Source of the DNA: Phoenix dactylifera
Lineage: Eukaryota; Streptophyta; Magnoliopsida; Arecales; Arecaceae
Assembly (NCBI RefSeq): GCF_009389715.1
Contig: NC_052397.1
Coordinates: 14,704,129 to 14,768,128, forward strand
Direction of reading: 5' to 3'
Length of the DNA stretch: 64,000 nt
Position 1 is the first letter of the stretch. Every line of letters begins with the position of its first letter. This document shows, one piece after another, positions 24,201 through 37,748 of this stretch. The position numbers and the translations under genes were made by a program. The notes under the pieces were generated by a model, which saw only the letters and a list, made by a program, of their open reading frames with translations, searched no databases and was not told where the DNA came from.

Positions 24201-27200
24201 TCATTAGTTAAAGATAGACGCTCCATCTCTAGCTTCAGTACAGAACGATTAATCTCATCCAGAGCAGTTGGCTTGGATGTAATCTCCATCTTCAACTTAG
24301 CAGCAGCCTCATCAACTAAATCAATAGCTGCAGCCAAGACAAACATCTCAGAATTCAGCATTTCATTAAACGATAAAGTTTGTTCTTCAAAGTCCATAAA
24401 AATATTATTTTTTTTGAGCATGCAAACAGGTGCCCCTGCATCCTCATTTAAGGGAATAAAAGAGGCTTTTTAATCAGAAGTTTACCTTTATCAGGCAAAA
24501 AGCGCCCGCTGATATAACGATCTGAAAGAATTGCAGCCTCCACAAGTGCACCGTCAGATATACGGACTCCATGGTGCAGCTCATATCTTTCACGCAATCC
24601 ACGCAGTATAGAGATTGTGTCTTCAACCGTAGGCTGATCAACATAAACTTGCTGAAACCGACGTTCCAAAGCTGGATCTTTCTCAATATATTTACGATAT
24701 TCATCAAGGGTTGTTGCACCAATACAGCGCAACTCCCCCCGACCAAGCATTGGTTTCAGCAGATTGCCTGCATCCATTGCACCATTCGTGGCACCTGAAA
24801 TAGAAATGCTTGGAGCATTAGTTAGCATATAGAGTAAAATTTAATGAATATAAAAATTACCATTAGGATGAATGAGGATGCCCATGGCAGTATAACAAAT
24901 ACTTCATATGTCTATAAGGCAGTACAAGGTCATAAATCAGATCTAAACCTGATGGTAAAAATCAAAAGATTTTAGCTTCAATATTGTCAAAAATGTATCA
25001 TATACGATCATATGGTGTAAGTCTACCATTATACCATATCCGGAGTGTTATATTCTGGTAAAGAATTAAAAAGGGAAGGAGAAAACCAAATAACTCATAG
25101 ATCCAAGTAGTTAGATGTAAGTAATATAAAGGGATTTGATGACACTAATTTCAACTATTTGATCATAGCGATGAACCAACCATCATGTAGAGCAAAGCAA
25201 ATTAGATAAGGCCATGAAGACTTAAAATTTATTTTAATTAACAAAATAATGAATCCATTATAAGTTATTTATATTTAAAAAAATATGTTAGCATATGTAT
25301 TAACCTGCCAAATTCTCAACTTCACGTGCTTTCCTGCAAGTCTATATTCCACCACTCTCCAAAAAAAATGCCTAATATAGTTGAAACATTAGCAATCACG
25401 GGACACTATAAACTAAGGAACAGCTACTTTTAGCCATGTGATATAGAAAGATGTAAAAGAACTAAGAATTTTGCCATCATGATGTTATCAAAAAAAAAAA
25501 AAAGTAGCTTTTCCAAACAATGAATTTCCCTTGGTCTACCATTCTATTAAACATTTTCTAGAGAGGTACATACACAATGGAAATGCATCTATATGCAAGA
25601 GATATCTTTGTCAATCCCACATTAATAGGTACATAAACAATTATTAGTCATTAAATTTGATGAGCCCAGAGTAAAACATTTATAACTGAGTTAACTCTCA
25701 TTTCATATACCTAACACAATCAGAGTGCAAATTTAAAAAAAGAACAGCTATGAAAAAATAAAATTTCTTAAAAAACCATGCATACTGTGCATAAAGAATC
25801 ACTTATTATAGGCATAAATCACACCTGCTCCAACAACAGTGTGGATCTCATCGATGAATAGGATTATCTGACCATCTGATTCAGTCACTTCTTTCAATAC
25901 AGCTTTCAGTCTGTCTTCGAATTCTCCCCGATATTTTGCCCCAGCAATGAGTGCACCCATATCAAGGGAAATTAGCTGTGCACAAGTTGAAATGTACATA
26001 TAAGTTATGAAAAAAAAAAATCCAACAGTTCAACCATGAATGAGACTTCGATTTTGCTGTCATTACTGAATCATATCCATATAAGATTGGTATTATATGC
26101 AGCTTCTGGTATTTATTTGATAAGTACAAAAATGTTAGCTGCAAAGTTCACATCTTGAAAGTTAATAGTCAATGCATAAAATTTGTTAGCAAGTTTCATT
26201 TAAAACATAAACCATTCCATAACTTAGACATTAATGATATGAATGTATTGCATTCGGTATATGCGATCCCGTTTCACATTGACGTCATCAAAATATCATG
26301 ATTATCAAGCCCATTACCAGAAACATGGTGACATTGTATAGGGCTAGCATAAAGAAGATATTGCAAAATTCAGTCTGTTTAGCATGTCAGCCGGGAACGA
26401 TCCTGCCAACAGCGATCTCTCAAGAGATCTCTTGAACCAGCAATGCCCCAAAACTTTTAAATTCCATAATACCTAAAACAGTAAACTCTTGCAAACCTTT
26501 GGATAACTCATATTAAGCAAACTTTCAGACGATATGTTAAGCGAATTGTAGAGAAAACCTCTAATCAAATAGCCTTGACAAACTTTGGGCTAATGTGCAA
26601 CTCATGACACATAATGCTAACACTGGAGCAGGTTAACCAGAATTCCTAATAACCAGCATTAGCAATAGGCAGAGCAAACTTGTGTGCAGCCAGAAGGCTT
26701 GTTATCACACATGTGAATTCACAAAGTAATATGCCTAGTCTTACTTCAAGTAAAAAGCAATGTTTGTAGTTTCTAGAGCAAATATTGGAAGCCATAAAGA
26801 ATACTTCACTGATTTGGGTTTCTTAAATGCCTACCCTTCGGTTCATCAATGCCTGAGGAACGTCACCTTGCACAATTCTCTGGGCAAGCCTGTCAAAAAT
26901 AACGCATCAGGGCAATTATATAGAACATAAACTTGAAAAAAATACCATGAAGAAGATATAATTACTTTTCCTTATGAACACATAATATACGATTACCCTT
27001 CTGATATGGCAGTTTTTCCAACACCAGGTTCACCAATTAATACAGGATTGTTCTTTGTTCTCCTTGATAGAATTTGTATGCATCTACGGATTTCATCATC
27101 TCTCCCTATAACTGGATCAAGTTTCCCTTCACGTGCCATAGCAGTCAAATCCTTCCCGTACTTCTCCAAGGCTTCATACTTGCCCTCTGGATCTGTTGCA

Positions 27201-30200
27201 ACTTATCCAAGTGGTTTATTAGATATAGTCTAACATGTCAAAGAATAAATAACAATGATAAATCTCAGTTTTGTTTAAAGCGCATACACAGAATGGATAG
27301 AGAGAGAGAGAGAGAGAGAGTAACTGCTGCATGCCTGCTTGTTGTGGGAGTGTTGTTGCGTGCATGCATGTACAGTAGAGTAGCATTTCAACTATACAGG
27401 TATGCAGTCCAAACAAAAATTATGACACCTAAACAACTATTGCACCAATAAAAAGCCTAAATTTTAAAGATTAATCATGCAGCAAAGTGCCAAAAAGAAA
27501 GTCAACTGCAAAAAAAAAATTTATCGATATATCAAATAGACTAATCAATATGCATGAGCCCTACGAATGGGATAAGGCAGCTTTATCTAGGTTGAGATAT
27601 CCCAAAATATCATGTACGTATTGAGGGCAAAAGATTTAGTCAACAATGACGCAGCTAGTACTTGCAGTCATGAAAAGATCATAACATTTGAAATTTCCAG
27701 GGAAAGATGACATTCTTCCACAGTTAAAAAAAAAAAAAAAGGATTCGAAAAAGGTTTACTGTGAAATAGTACAACACAACAGTGGAGACTGCAACAATTT
27801 TCATAGAAAAAACAAGCTCTTTCATTATACCTTGGTCAATAACAGTCTGGTTTCCTCTTATAGCTTTTATAGCAGATTGCAAGGTTTGAAGTGAAATTTG
27901 AAAATCCTTAAATAGTTGTCTCCCAAAACGCCGATCATCAGCATAACCAAGCACTAGATGCTCAACTGACACAAATGAGTCCCCATACTCTTTTTTGTAC
28001 TCCCTGGCTCTCTGAATTAAAGCTTCAAGGTCTCGTCCTAACATGGACCCAGCCGTCTCACCCAGGACCTGCAATGGTTAGACAACTCCATGAGAATAAG
28101 GTTACTTAAGAAGTGATGAATATCTAGAAGAACTCTACCAATATATGAAAAATATGTTTATATATAATAAAAAATTATATAATTGGCTTAAAAAATGAGT
28201 ATTTAATAAACATATGTGATGGCATTTTTTTTCTCTGTCAAAATTAAACTGGCTCCCTCCATGATCTCTACGTAAGAAATTGCAAAAGGGATTGTACACA
28301 AAATTGTGAACTGAAAATTGGGATGAAACCAACCATATGGTTGATGATAAAGTGATGATTAATTATAGTAGCTATAAGACAGGCTGCAGCCCAATGATGC
28401 TTTAAGTATTATAGCATTCTAAGGTTGATCCATGGTGCATGTCATTTGCAGATGATATGCGGTGATTCATGAGACAAGTAATACCAAATGTCGAAACTTA
28501 GGAAAAAGTAAAAAAGGGACTGCAATGAATGCATAAATCCACTAAAAGAAGTATATAACCAAGCAAACAGACTTCAAACAGCTCAATTAAAGAAAAGACA
28601 CATCAAAATAAATAATCTATACAACCAATAAATCTATGAATTGTTTGCTCGCAATAAACTTAAACACTCACAGTAGCACACTCAGGAAAAGGTGGGAAAG
28701 ATGGCAACAAATATTAGGACAGAAAGCAAAGTCACACACTAGCAAACATAAAGACGGACAATTCATCTTCATCTTGACAAGATTCATTTGCATGAAAACT
28801 TCGTTGTACTGATATAGTTATTGCAATGATGAAGAGAACAAATAGTGCTGAGCAAGACATAAGGCAACAAGATTGCATGGTTTCAATAATGTCAGCAAGA
28901 AACTGAGCCAGGATATGATGATTTCTGGACCAATACCAGCGATAAAGCTATATGAAAAATTTCAGCATAGTCTATGTCAATTAGAGTAGCGAAAAATTTA
29001 GATCTTGTGAACCTATATATACTATTATGCTTTCTATAACCCTTCAAAAATATACATGACAGAGAAACGGAAATCTAAGTGAGTGTTCTTTCAATGAAAT
29101 ACTTCTTGTATCAGCTTGGTCAAAACCCAGAGGCCTCATCTGAACTAAGAAATGTGATGTCAAACTTATTCAAGGCTATCCCATCTTTTTATACAATAGA
29201 TAACCCAACAGCTAACTCTCCCTCCTCCTACATCATCAGAAAAACATCTCAATAACTAAATTGATATATCAAGTGGTTCTTAAGTTTAAGCATTATTCCC
29301 TCCAATTCCATTCATCAGCACTACTTTCCATCACACACTAGATATAACCCAAACAAGAGTTCAAATCCAAGTCTGAAGAAACATCATTTGTTGCTATCTC
29401 TGAATTGATGAAACTTGGTCTTTCCACTGCAGTGTTTTACCGATATAAAGTATTGTAATTGTGCTAAATAATAGAAACATTATTAACTCAGTGATATGAA
29501 GTACCAACTACCACACAAGGTATAACAAAGTAGTTAAGAGAAAGGAAATGTAGATAAAGTGAAAAAAGATAAATTAGACATAGGGGTACACATAGGTGCC
29601 TGACAAAGTTTTAGTTATATAACTGTAGCTTGCACAGGTTGGGTAGAAATCAGGAGGCTTAATATTTAAAATAGTTTAGGGTCTACCAGATCAGGTCATG
29701 TTGACCAAAATTGGTAGACTAGAAGCTAAAAATCCAAAACAATGGGGAATTTTGGCACAGATCTCCTGAAATCTGCCAGACTCACAGTTTCAACAAAACA
29801 TAATCATGTCAGATATGGGAAACTATTTCCAGCACTACGTTCATATAAGGAAAGAAGAAAACAGGGAAACATAATCGCAACAAAAAGGACTCTGGTTGAC
29901 AACCAAGAGAAAAAAACCCTCTTCTGTGGTTGACAGCCTTCTAGCTTTTTCCCAACTATTTGGGTTCAGCTTCATGGATCCTCGTTCGCCAAGAACATAG
30001 GACACATGGAAAATAAGTATCGCGACAACCTCAAAATATCAGATTATACAACCTTTGGCTGCCTCTGGATGAACTTTTCAGTAGCATCAAGAAGCCGGGA
30101 GTTATCAATTCCAGCCTTGGAAAAGATGCGACGAGCAAGCCCATTCTTCTGCTCCAACAAAGCCTTCATCAAATGTTCTGTCTCCACAATCTGATGCTTG

Positions 30201-32163
30201 CTCTCTTTTGCAACTTCAGGTGATGAAACAATTCCTTGCCAAGCCATTTCTGTAAATTCTTGTTGAGTAATCTAAAATGAAAATAAACATGTAAATTCAA
30301 TCATTACACTCTCAGAAGGAAATCATGAATCTAACATATTATCTTTATGTATATGCATGTGTGCATGTGTATCAGTGTGCAATGCCTATGTACTAATCTA
30401 TGTGCATGCTTTGAGAGAAAAATTAATATTGTATATTATGCATAAACACAAGGGTCATTGCTTGGTGCACTGATAAAATAATTTGGGCTGACAAGAGCAA
30501 TGGCACAAGTTCAAGTCCTAAGGCAGACACTTTGTGCCCAAAAAAAAAAAAATGCCGACTATCCCCAGCTTGCCCCTCCCAGGACCCTGGGTCGCTAGGA
30601 CCATAATTAGGCAACGCCCTTTTAAAGCATAAACCATTACATAATTTTTTATCTTGGTTAAGTTTGATTGTTTTGAACCCTAGCAAGGGTGTCAAAAATA
30701 TTTGTCTGTTTCAAACACTAACAAAGGTGTCAAAATATTTTTAACTTAAAAAATATAGAGCAAATAGCAAGCTATAATAATTTGCATGCAGTGTTTGCAT
30801 GGCTTGTACATGTAATTTCATATCATAATTGTAGCATATTAAGTTTTAATACATGTTGCTCAGAATAAAACAATCAAGAGAAAATCGTGTACCAAAAAAT
30901 ATGGCATGGTTAAATAATAAAATAAGCATGGCTACAGATTAATGCCGAATATGCATCTAAGTTAACATTAAATTGATGCCAAACATTCTGTCTATCATGC
31001 ATCTAAAGTTTTGTAAATTTCTCAGGATATCTTATCAAAGGAGAAGGTATATTATATGAGATTTGGTTTATATGTCTCAGGATTCTTTCCAATAAAACCC
31101 AGAACCTCAAACATATACAAGTCCAGAAGAAAACTGCATGTATCACTACAGATGAAGGTGTGGATGCGTTACTGACACCAGGTGTGGACCACCTATCATA
31201 ACTGTGTTCCTAGCATTTCTTATGCACATCACGATAATCATGCCAGACAAAAATCTGAACCATTTTGTTCATGGTCATAGCATCTTGGTATTCAATTTGC
31301 TCAAACAGAATCAGAACTCTTCATTCAGAAGAACTAATTACAATAATGAGGTACTAATAGCAGCATGGAAAATGATATAAGGTGATGCCAGTTATACTAG
31401 TCTAGGCAACACAGGTTCAGTTTGATTCCTTCTGCTATTCTAGTTACCAAGTACTATTTCATTTTAGCTATTAAAGACTCATTGCCATATCTTGCTAGTT
31501 ACTCTCTCATCGTCAAAGAAAAATTAATCATAGATAGTTAGAGCTCCAAATGATGCTATCATTCACATATCTAAGCAGAGCTTCAATGAATTCGCACTGT
31601 TCTCGTTAAATATGTACGCTTTACACAATTAAGTACTTCCATCTCTCTTTGGATAAAGCTACGTAACATGACACCCAGAAAAACAAAAAAGAAAAAAAAT
31701 CCAGAAAGCAAAATCACATAGAAAAAGACTCATTCGATAATCAAAGTTCCTTCTTTGATAACGAATTAAGATGAAACGAAACAAGATAAGAAAAATCTAC
31801 AAGGCAAAGAGCCCAAATTGGTCGACATTAAGCAGCAACTACTCAACAACTCAACAAATATCGCTACAAAAAAAAAAGTGCAACAACGAGGAGACAAATT
31901 ACCCTCCCATCCTTGGACGCATCACATCGGATGACGACCGACCTCGAACCGCTCCCAGACCTCCCCTTCCTCTTCGAGACGAAGCGATAGCTCCTCCCTA
32001 GGGTTTCCGACCACCTGAGGGCCCTTAGGGCGCTCGGCGATCTCCGGCCATTAGGCGAGACGGGGAACGAGAGCGCCGCCACGGAGGGGCTCCTCCCGGA
32101 GCTCTTGGAAGGCAGGGGGACGAGGCTGAGCAGGTGGTAGTGGGCTGAGAGCGAGGCCGCCAT
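21208..32163 (-). CDS. CLPB3: Chloroplast chaperone ClpB3 (Hsp100 disaggregase)
   Basis: The exons in transcript order are 32163-31903, 30271-30050, 28068-27831, 27192-26997, 26889-26835, 25975-25825, 24794-24486, 24327-24062, 23250-22324 and 21540-21208. All borders are GT-AG and the phases agree, giving 985 residues (Arabidopsis ClpB3 has 968). Residues 1 to about 80 are a Ser/Arg-rich plastid transit peptide ending near VVIRCDAS. The Clp N-domain repeats follow (about 90-235), then AAA1 with Walker A GEPGVGKT (294-301) and Walker B ILFIDEIH, then the ClpB middle coiled coil (about 470-615). AAA2 has Walker A GPTGVGKT (697-704), [11 protein letters not shown] and the sensor-2 motif GARPVKR. 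The family uses ATP to pull proteins out of aggregates together with Hsp70. The plastid form (APG6) is needed for chloroplast development and heat tolerance. The transit peptide separates it from cytosolic Hsp101. The mitochondrial paralogue is less likely given RCDAS. Confidence 0.97.
27299..27321. repeat. (GA)n microsatellite in a ClpB3 intron
   Basis: A run of about 11 AG units lies in the intron 27193-27830, about 110 bases into it from its left end. It is followed by TGCATGC-like purine/pyrimidine alternation at 27360-27370. Confidence 0.9.
30449..30640 (+). mobile_element. tRNA-derived SINE-like element in ClpB3 intron 1
   Basis: The element shows a box B-like AGTTCAAGTCC at 30508-30518 and an A-box-like GCTTGGTGCACTG about 50 bases upstream, followed by an A-run (30540-30552) and a CCCCAGCTTGCCCCTCCC-type tail. 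The order A box, B box, unrelated body is that of tRNA-derived plant SINEs. The A-to-B spacing is somewhat long and no target duplication was identified, so the call is moderate. It lies in the 1.6 kb first intron (30272-31902). Confidence 0.42.
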
Positions 32164-32257
32164 GGCCGGAATCCGGTGAGGATCTTGCTCGCTTGCTCTT
32201 CTTCCGGCGGCGGCGTTCAGGGAATTTGGCGGAGAAAATGTGAGAGGTATGGCGGGA

Positions 32258-32270
32258 ATATATATAAAAA
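32258..32270 (-). promoter_or_regulatory. TATA box of ClpB3
   Basis: On the minus strand the sequence reads TTTTTATATATATTCCC, about 95-107 bases upstream of the start codon at 32163. This position is right for a TATA box with a short GC-rich leader. Confidence 0.5.
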
Positions 32271-32299
32271 AGGGAAGTAGGGGAGAATTAGCTGCTGGT

Positions 32300-32319
32300 T
32301 TCTGGGAGGTTCTACGGAG
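32300..32319 (-). promoter_or_regulatory. Imperfect heat-shock element array upstream of ClpB3
   Basis: On the plus strand the 20 bases split into 5-base units TTCTG GGAGG TTCTA CGGAG. This matches the alternating TTCnn/GAAnn phase of a heat-shock element with two perfect TTC units and two imperfect partners. It lies about 30 bases upstream of the TATA box, a usual position for HSF sites in plant Hsp100 genes. Two of the four units deviate, so binding is uncertain. Confidence 0.3.
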
Positions 32320-34221
32320 AGCCCGAAAGCGCGGTCGCGAAGGTGGTGGAGAGGAAAAGAAGCGGAGGATAAGCCCTGGCTTGTGATGGGGATCATCTCG
32401 ACCGTCCGATGTTGACTTGACGGTGATTTGACGGTGCGAACATCAGAAGAGAAAGAAATTGGGATGCCTTGCTTATTAGTGGGTAAAAGGATTTTTTCGT
32501 GTCCTTGATCACCTTTAAACTTTAGTAACATTTTGTGATCAAGAATGTTGATGCCTTGGAAATATTGGGCTTTTGCTTCAATTTGGATGAAGTTTACTTG
32601 TAACAATATTTTTTTTAAGCAACCATGGGCAGTTGTGATGCAATTCAAAATAAAGTATTTATTCATGCATGACTATTAGAAGCTCTGAACTTAAGCTAGT
32701 GGCAAAAAATGATAGATGTAGCTGTAAAGCTTGCAAAACTTTTTGTACCAAAAACCACTAGTAAAGTTATTTAGTTGCACCCAATGGCTTCATTCAAATC
32801 CTACTTCGTTCCACTAGTATGTGGAGCGAATAATTGTCGTTATGTAAAATGATGATTGTTCGGCAAATTTGTAGAAATTGAATGCCATATGTGTGAAGCT
32901 ATCAATTTTTTTGAAAAGAAGTCAACTTATCAATTATTAAGCTAGATTTTGCAGCAGAAGATGTTGATTATAATTAGTGAGGGTAAGATACAATTTTGTG
33001 TTATTCTCTACAACCATATGAAATTTAACTCTTAGCAAATTGGCTCCAATTGGCATGCTAATTAACAAGTCAAACAATCTAGTTAATTTATGACTAGTGT
33101 AAGACAACAATTTGGGTTTTTTTTACAAAGATCTTAGAAAAGTTTATTAGGTAGGATAAATGTTAGAGAACCAAGTTTAGCATTAAGATATAAATAACTA
33201 CTTTTTGAGAAGAAGATGAGCAAAGTTCCTTGCAATTTTATCTTAATTATAGGAGGTGAGGCTCAAGCCATGATTGCTATTATCTATCTCCTAGCGACTT
33301 CAACAACTAAACTTATTAGCTTTCTCAAATGCTAATTAGCTTAATAAAGCGTCCGATAAATATCAAATAGTTAGCTTATGTCATCATAATGCTTGCATGC
33401 ATTAATCCACTGTAAAAAGGACTGAAAAGTTTGTATTTGCCATTGGTAGCTTTAAGTTCAATTCTATTCGACTGGATCCAAACCCATGTCTCCTATGAAT
33501 GCAAAAGGTTCAGTTTTTATGCTCTTTCACTTGGGCTTTGTGTTTAACTTCACATCTCCTTTGTGGAAGGGAGGTATATGTTCTTTGAACATTGATGTTG
33601 TCTTTGAAGAAGTCCCATTTCTTTATTGTTATCCACTTGCTTATAGATGGTATGTTAACTGAGTTTGTGCCATCTATATTACACTTAACTTTTATGTCCT
33701 GAATGTCCTAAAGAGAAGTGAAAAGAACAATATGCATCATCTATATTCAATTATAAAGCCTTTCATTTTTTCCCCCACTTCCCATGAACCTTTGGTGAAG
33801 TGAATTCTTGCAATAGATATATGTATTTATTTTCTTATTGCTAATGAGCTTCAAGTGCTCACAAATCTCAATATGTGGCTGGTTTTATTTCTTAGAAAGA
33901 TGAATGAGAAAAGAATTCCTCTGGCTTTGATATTGGTAAGAGATGGGAGATGTAATAAATAAATAGAACAAAAGAATCACTTGATCAAATTCTAAGGGTG
34001 CTGGAGTCATGCAGGCAGGCGCGCACGCGCGCAGAGAGAGAGAGATTGGAAAAATCAAACCTGAAATCCTCTTATTTAATTGAACATTGCACAACCAGTG
34101 AACGCTAAAGACAGCCAAACATGTAAAAGTTTCTGTTATTGCTTGCAAAAATCAAACAAAGATATTTTAAGCCCAAATTTCTTCAACTCATTCAACTCTG
34201 AACTTTTCAATAGGAGGCTAA
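32320..34221. other. Intergenic: ClpB3 upstream region and heparanase-like 3' flank
   Basis: About 1.9 kb of AT-rich sequence without a recognisable gene. A 149-codon frame at 32217-32666 (-) overlaps the ClpB3 TATA box and HSE-like site and matches no family. Near 34020 there is a GCGCGCACGCGCGC-AGAGAGAGAG mixed microsatellite. Confidence 0.55.
34018..34046. repeat. Compound GC/GA microsatellite
   Basis: An alternating GCGCGCACGCGCGC tract runs directly into AGAGAGAGAGAG. Alternating GC of this kind is a potential Z-DNA former. It lies downstream of the heparanase-like gene. Confidence 0.8.
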
Positions 34222-37200
34222 TCAATTATTGGCACAAGCTGGAGCTTTGAAGTCCTCGAGGCCGACGAAGACAATCGAGTGAGGAGCAATGTGTAGAGGG
34301 GCAGCAGCATCAGCAATAAATGGATGCATTTCAGGAATGTCTCTGCTGCGTGTAAGATCCAAAGGTCGTCTGTTAAGAAGCATAACTCTACTTTGGATAT
34401 TGCCACCTTGAGGAGTCAGATGGTACTCTTCCCTCTGTCCCTTTTCTTGTACAGATGCTAAAGATCGAGCCATGTTAGGTGGATACAAGTTCAGGTCACT
34501 GACAACCGAAACATCGAAGGATGTTGAGTTTGATAGGTTAATAAGCAATAGAGTAACTCCACGCTGTCGAAGAAAATTGAAGACATGTAAGTGGTAAGAG
34601 TAACATAAAATACAGAAGCATTTGGAATGAATTGAATTGTGAGTCTTACCTTTTGTTTGGAGCAATGAGCATAGGCACGAAGGTATGGCGATCCATTGTG
34701 AGTGGCATGAAGAACACCAGGTCCCATTAATTGATGCCACAACAAAGCACTGATAGAAGAAATTAAGCAAGAGGTGAAGGGGAGATAAAACTCATCATAA
34801 TCTGGACATTTGAATAGAATTTATATTAATGATTAGGCTCTGAACTTATCGAATCTAACCTATAGTAGTCTGGGTTGGGGATGAATGTTGTGGCGTTAAG
34901 AAGAGCATAGTTTCCTCCAATCAAGGCTTGCCGGCAGAAGACCTTGTGGTTAAATGTGGTTACCATACCAAGCTGATCTAAGAACCTGATCCAGCCAGCA
35001 AAAACTCAATCTGTTAGTTTCTCATCAGAAATTTTTCTACATAGATTTAACAAAAAGCCGTGGCAGGTTTAAATTCACAATGAAAGTAAAATGAAGGACA
35101 TAACTGAATTATAATGAAGATTTACCTATTAAAATATGAATTAGTATAAAGAACAGAGAGCTCTCCATGAAAGCACTAAAGAAAAAGTGAGATCCAGCAA
35201 CATAATTATTATTCTAATATAAAATGGATTGATTTGGACAACTTAAGAACTCTTTGAAGAGTATGGAAAATACTATAGAAATATGAACTGCAACAATAAA
35301 TTTTTATATAAAAGAAGAGATGGTGAACAGTTAAATCACAACAAGTCATTCACATGAGCTCATCACAAGGCAGTGCATCAGACAACAGGAGATGAAGATT
35401 GAAGTGCCTCACCAGAAACTATCAGCGAAAGTATTCGACACATCTTTGCCTCCGCTGTTGTAAGCACCACCTGATTCTCCAATCCAAGCAGCACTCCATG
35501 GACCAAAATCCTTGATGATGGTCTCAATATCATTATATGTCTGTACTATCTGATCCAAATAATAAGGATCTTGAATCCTATAGATTAGCTCTTTATCAAC
35601 ACCTGAGTACAGAAAATCGCAGAAAAGCTTACTTTTCCTTTACTAATTGTCTTATAAAATTTAGTAGTGGCTGCTTTGCACTTGAATGCATTCATCAACA
35701 GAAATACAAGTTTAAACAAAGACATTTAAGCAAACTCACCTGCACCAAGGTTGTAGATATGATGAGTAACACCATTGACAACACCAGGTCCTGATGTCTG
35801 AAGCATGTCAGCGAACCACTGTGCATCAAAAAAACCACCAGGTGCCAATATCTTCGGTTCAGTACTGGAATTCTTATATATATCACCGAGAAGCTTTTTC
35901 AGGGCAATCAAATCCTTGCCATACTGTTTAGGATCCACACTTGCAGATACTCCTTCACCAGAGAGCTCATTTCCTGTCGAGAATGGAAGCACAATGTCAA
36001 TATGCGAGAAAACTGCAGAAAGAAGAAAACTGAAACTTTTGATCAATAATTTACATTGTTTAATTAAATACCTAATTCCCAAGATTCGACCTTGTAATTC
36101 TTCAAGACAGTGTACTGGATGAACTGACGAGCATTAGTAGCGTCCCACTCACCCATGTAGAGGTTACCCTCTGGAGATTTTTTCCTCCCAGCTAGTGCAT
36201 TCAGTCCAAATGTTAATATAGTTCTGCAACCATTGAATGATCAACAATAAGATCTCAACAAAATTTTGTAATGATTATCTATGAAAAATTCATGAAAACA
36301 TATTAATGAATTGTTCATAGACATCGCAAGAGGCTTGTAAATATTGTACTGCTGGAGATTTTTCTAAACTGCAAAGATTTGTCATTAAATTTCAAATGTA
36401 CTTAAAAAGATCAATACCCAGTTTTATTGAAGAATGTGTTGAGCTCATCCCATCTATACATGCTCAAGCAGCCTTTAGAGAATCCAAACAGCCCATTTTT
36501 GTCAAGCTTGAAGTCTTCACAGGTGGCAGGTTCTTCCCCTATTTTATACACCACTTGATCTTGCAGTGACCCTCCAAGCCTAATCCTCAGAGACTTGAAA
36601 GCTGCAGTTTCACACCATGATTTCCATCAATTCACCAAATGCTAGCTTAGGGGGCAGGAGAGGGGGGATGGGGAGGGATCACTAAACCTCAACGACATGC
36701 AAAAGAGGAAAAAAAAAAGATTGCTCTTATATAATGCCTGAAAAGCACCATCTATAAAACCACTTACCTTTGATGGCATTGAATACAATGGTATTATTCA
36801 AATCCTGCAAGATACACAGCCAAAATCCAGCTCAGTAACAGTATATGATATGCAAGCATAGACTCATGGTTATTCTCTCATGCGTGCAACTACCACACCA
36901 TATGAATACAACCATATATAGATGAATTCACTGACATGAATGAATATATCCATGAGAATCTGAATCAAAGATAGATGATCGCCTACGATATACATTCTAA
37001 TATGCATAAAGTTTATTTACACAATATAGTTGTAATGCCATTGGAATCACAAAATATTTATGTTAATTTTTTACCAAAGATTTAGAATGGAATTTATTTA
37101 ATACATATCCTCCTCCTCGCTTTTCATAAAAGGTAACTGCGAGCGTAAAATGAAAAGAAGAAAATAGGCTTTGATGCAAACAAGAAGATGATTAGAGAAA

Positions 37201-37711
37201 TAAATAACTATAGAAAAAAAATATTGTCGACGAGGCATTTGCTCGGATGGTATCACCTCTGGCCACTTGGACAACAGTTCGATTCCGATTAGAGTCAGCC
37301 CTCGAGAGATGGGACAAACATAGGATAGAAGGTAAGGATTAGCCCCTCCAAATATATGAAACAAACAAACAAGCAAACAAACAAAACAAATAATGGGAGA
37401 ATCAACTTTCAAGTTTACGTATCATGTTTGTATCCCTCAACATGAACATGGCTGACAGGCTGACAGGCCGACATGAGTAAGGACGAACGTACCAAGTTGA
37501 TGATGGAGGCACTGTACCAAGGGCAGATGTCGTAGTTGCACTTCTCCTTGGGCCACCAGTCGATGGTTGCACAGATAAAGTTGTCGTCCGTTTTGGCAAT
37601 GGTGGTCACTGCCTTCACGGCCACCGTCACCTTGTCCCCTAGACTCAGAGAGAAGCTGGAGAAGAGCAAAAAGGAGAGGAAAAAGGATACAAAAGCCATG
37701 GCTCTATGCAT
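34222..37711 (-). CDS. Heparanase-like protein (GH79, AtGUS family)
   Basis: The exons in transcript order are 37711-37493, 36804-36768, 36601-36418, 36223-36072, 35973-35740, 35602-35413, 34985-34860, 34749-34650 and 34563-34222, giving 527 residues. Exon 2 is only 37 bases. A hydrophobic signal peptide (about residues 1-25, SFFLSFLLFSSFSLSLG) implies secretion. The family core begins with FICATIDWWPKEKCNYDICPW. The GH79 acid/base glutamate is in WELGNELSG (E200) and the nucleophile in WIGESGGAYNSGG (E318), so both catalytic residues are intact. The C-terminal beta-sandwich ends with VGLEDFKAPAC. Plant members release glucuronic acid from glycans such as arabinogalactan proteins in the wall, and a related enzyme is baicalinase. 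It belongs with Arabidopsis GUS1-3, though I cannot say which. A second ATG at 37699 (GCCATGGCT) is in better context and could be the start, costing four residues. Confidence 0.95.
37229..37385 (+). mobile_element. tRNA-derived SINE in heparanase-like intron 1
   Basis: The element starts near GACGAGGCATTTGCTCGGATGG, an A-box-like segment. A clear box B (AGTTCGATTCC) lies at 37276-37286, and the element ends in an (ACAA)n-type tail at about 37356-37390. Box order, the roughly 35-base spacing and the simple-sequence tail fit a plant tRNA-derived SINE. It sits in the 688-base first intron, antisense to the gene. Confidence 0.55.
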
Positions 37712-37747
37712 GGAGAATAGCCAAACTTGACTTGGAACACAGATGGT

Positions 37748-37748
<1 letters not shown>

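Noticed and set aside
32217-32666. 149-codon minus-strand frame above ClpB3
   Set aside because: It covers the TATA box and HSE-like site of ClpB3, has no family resemblance and no sensible splice or promoter context.
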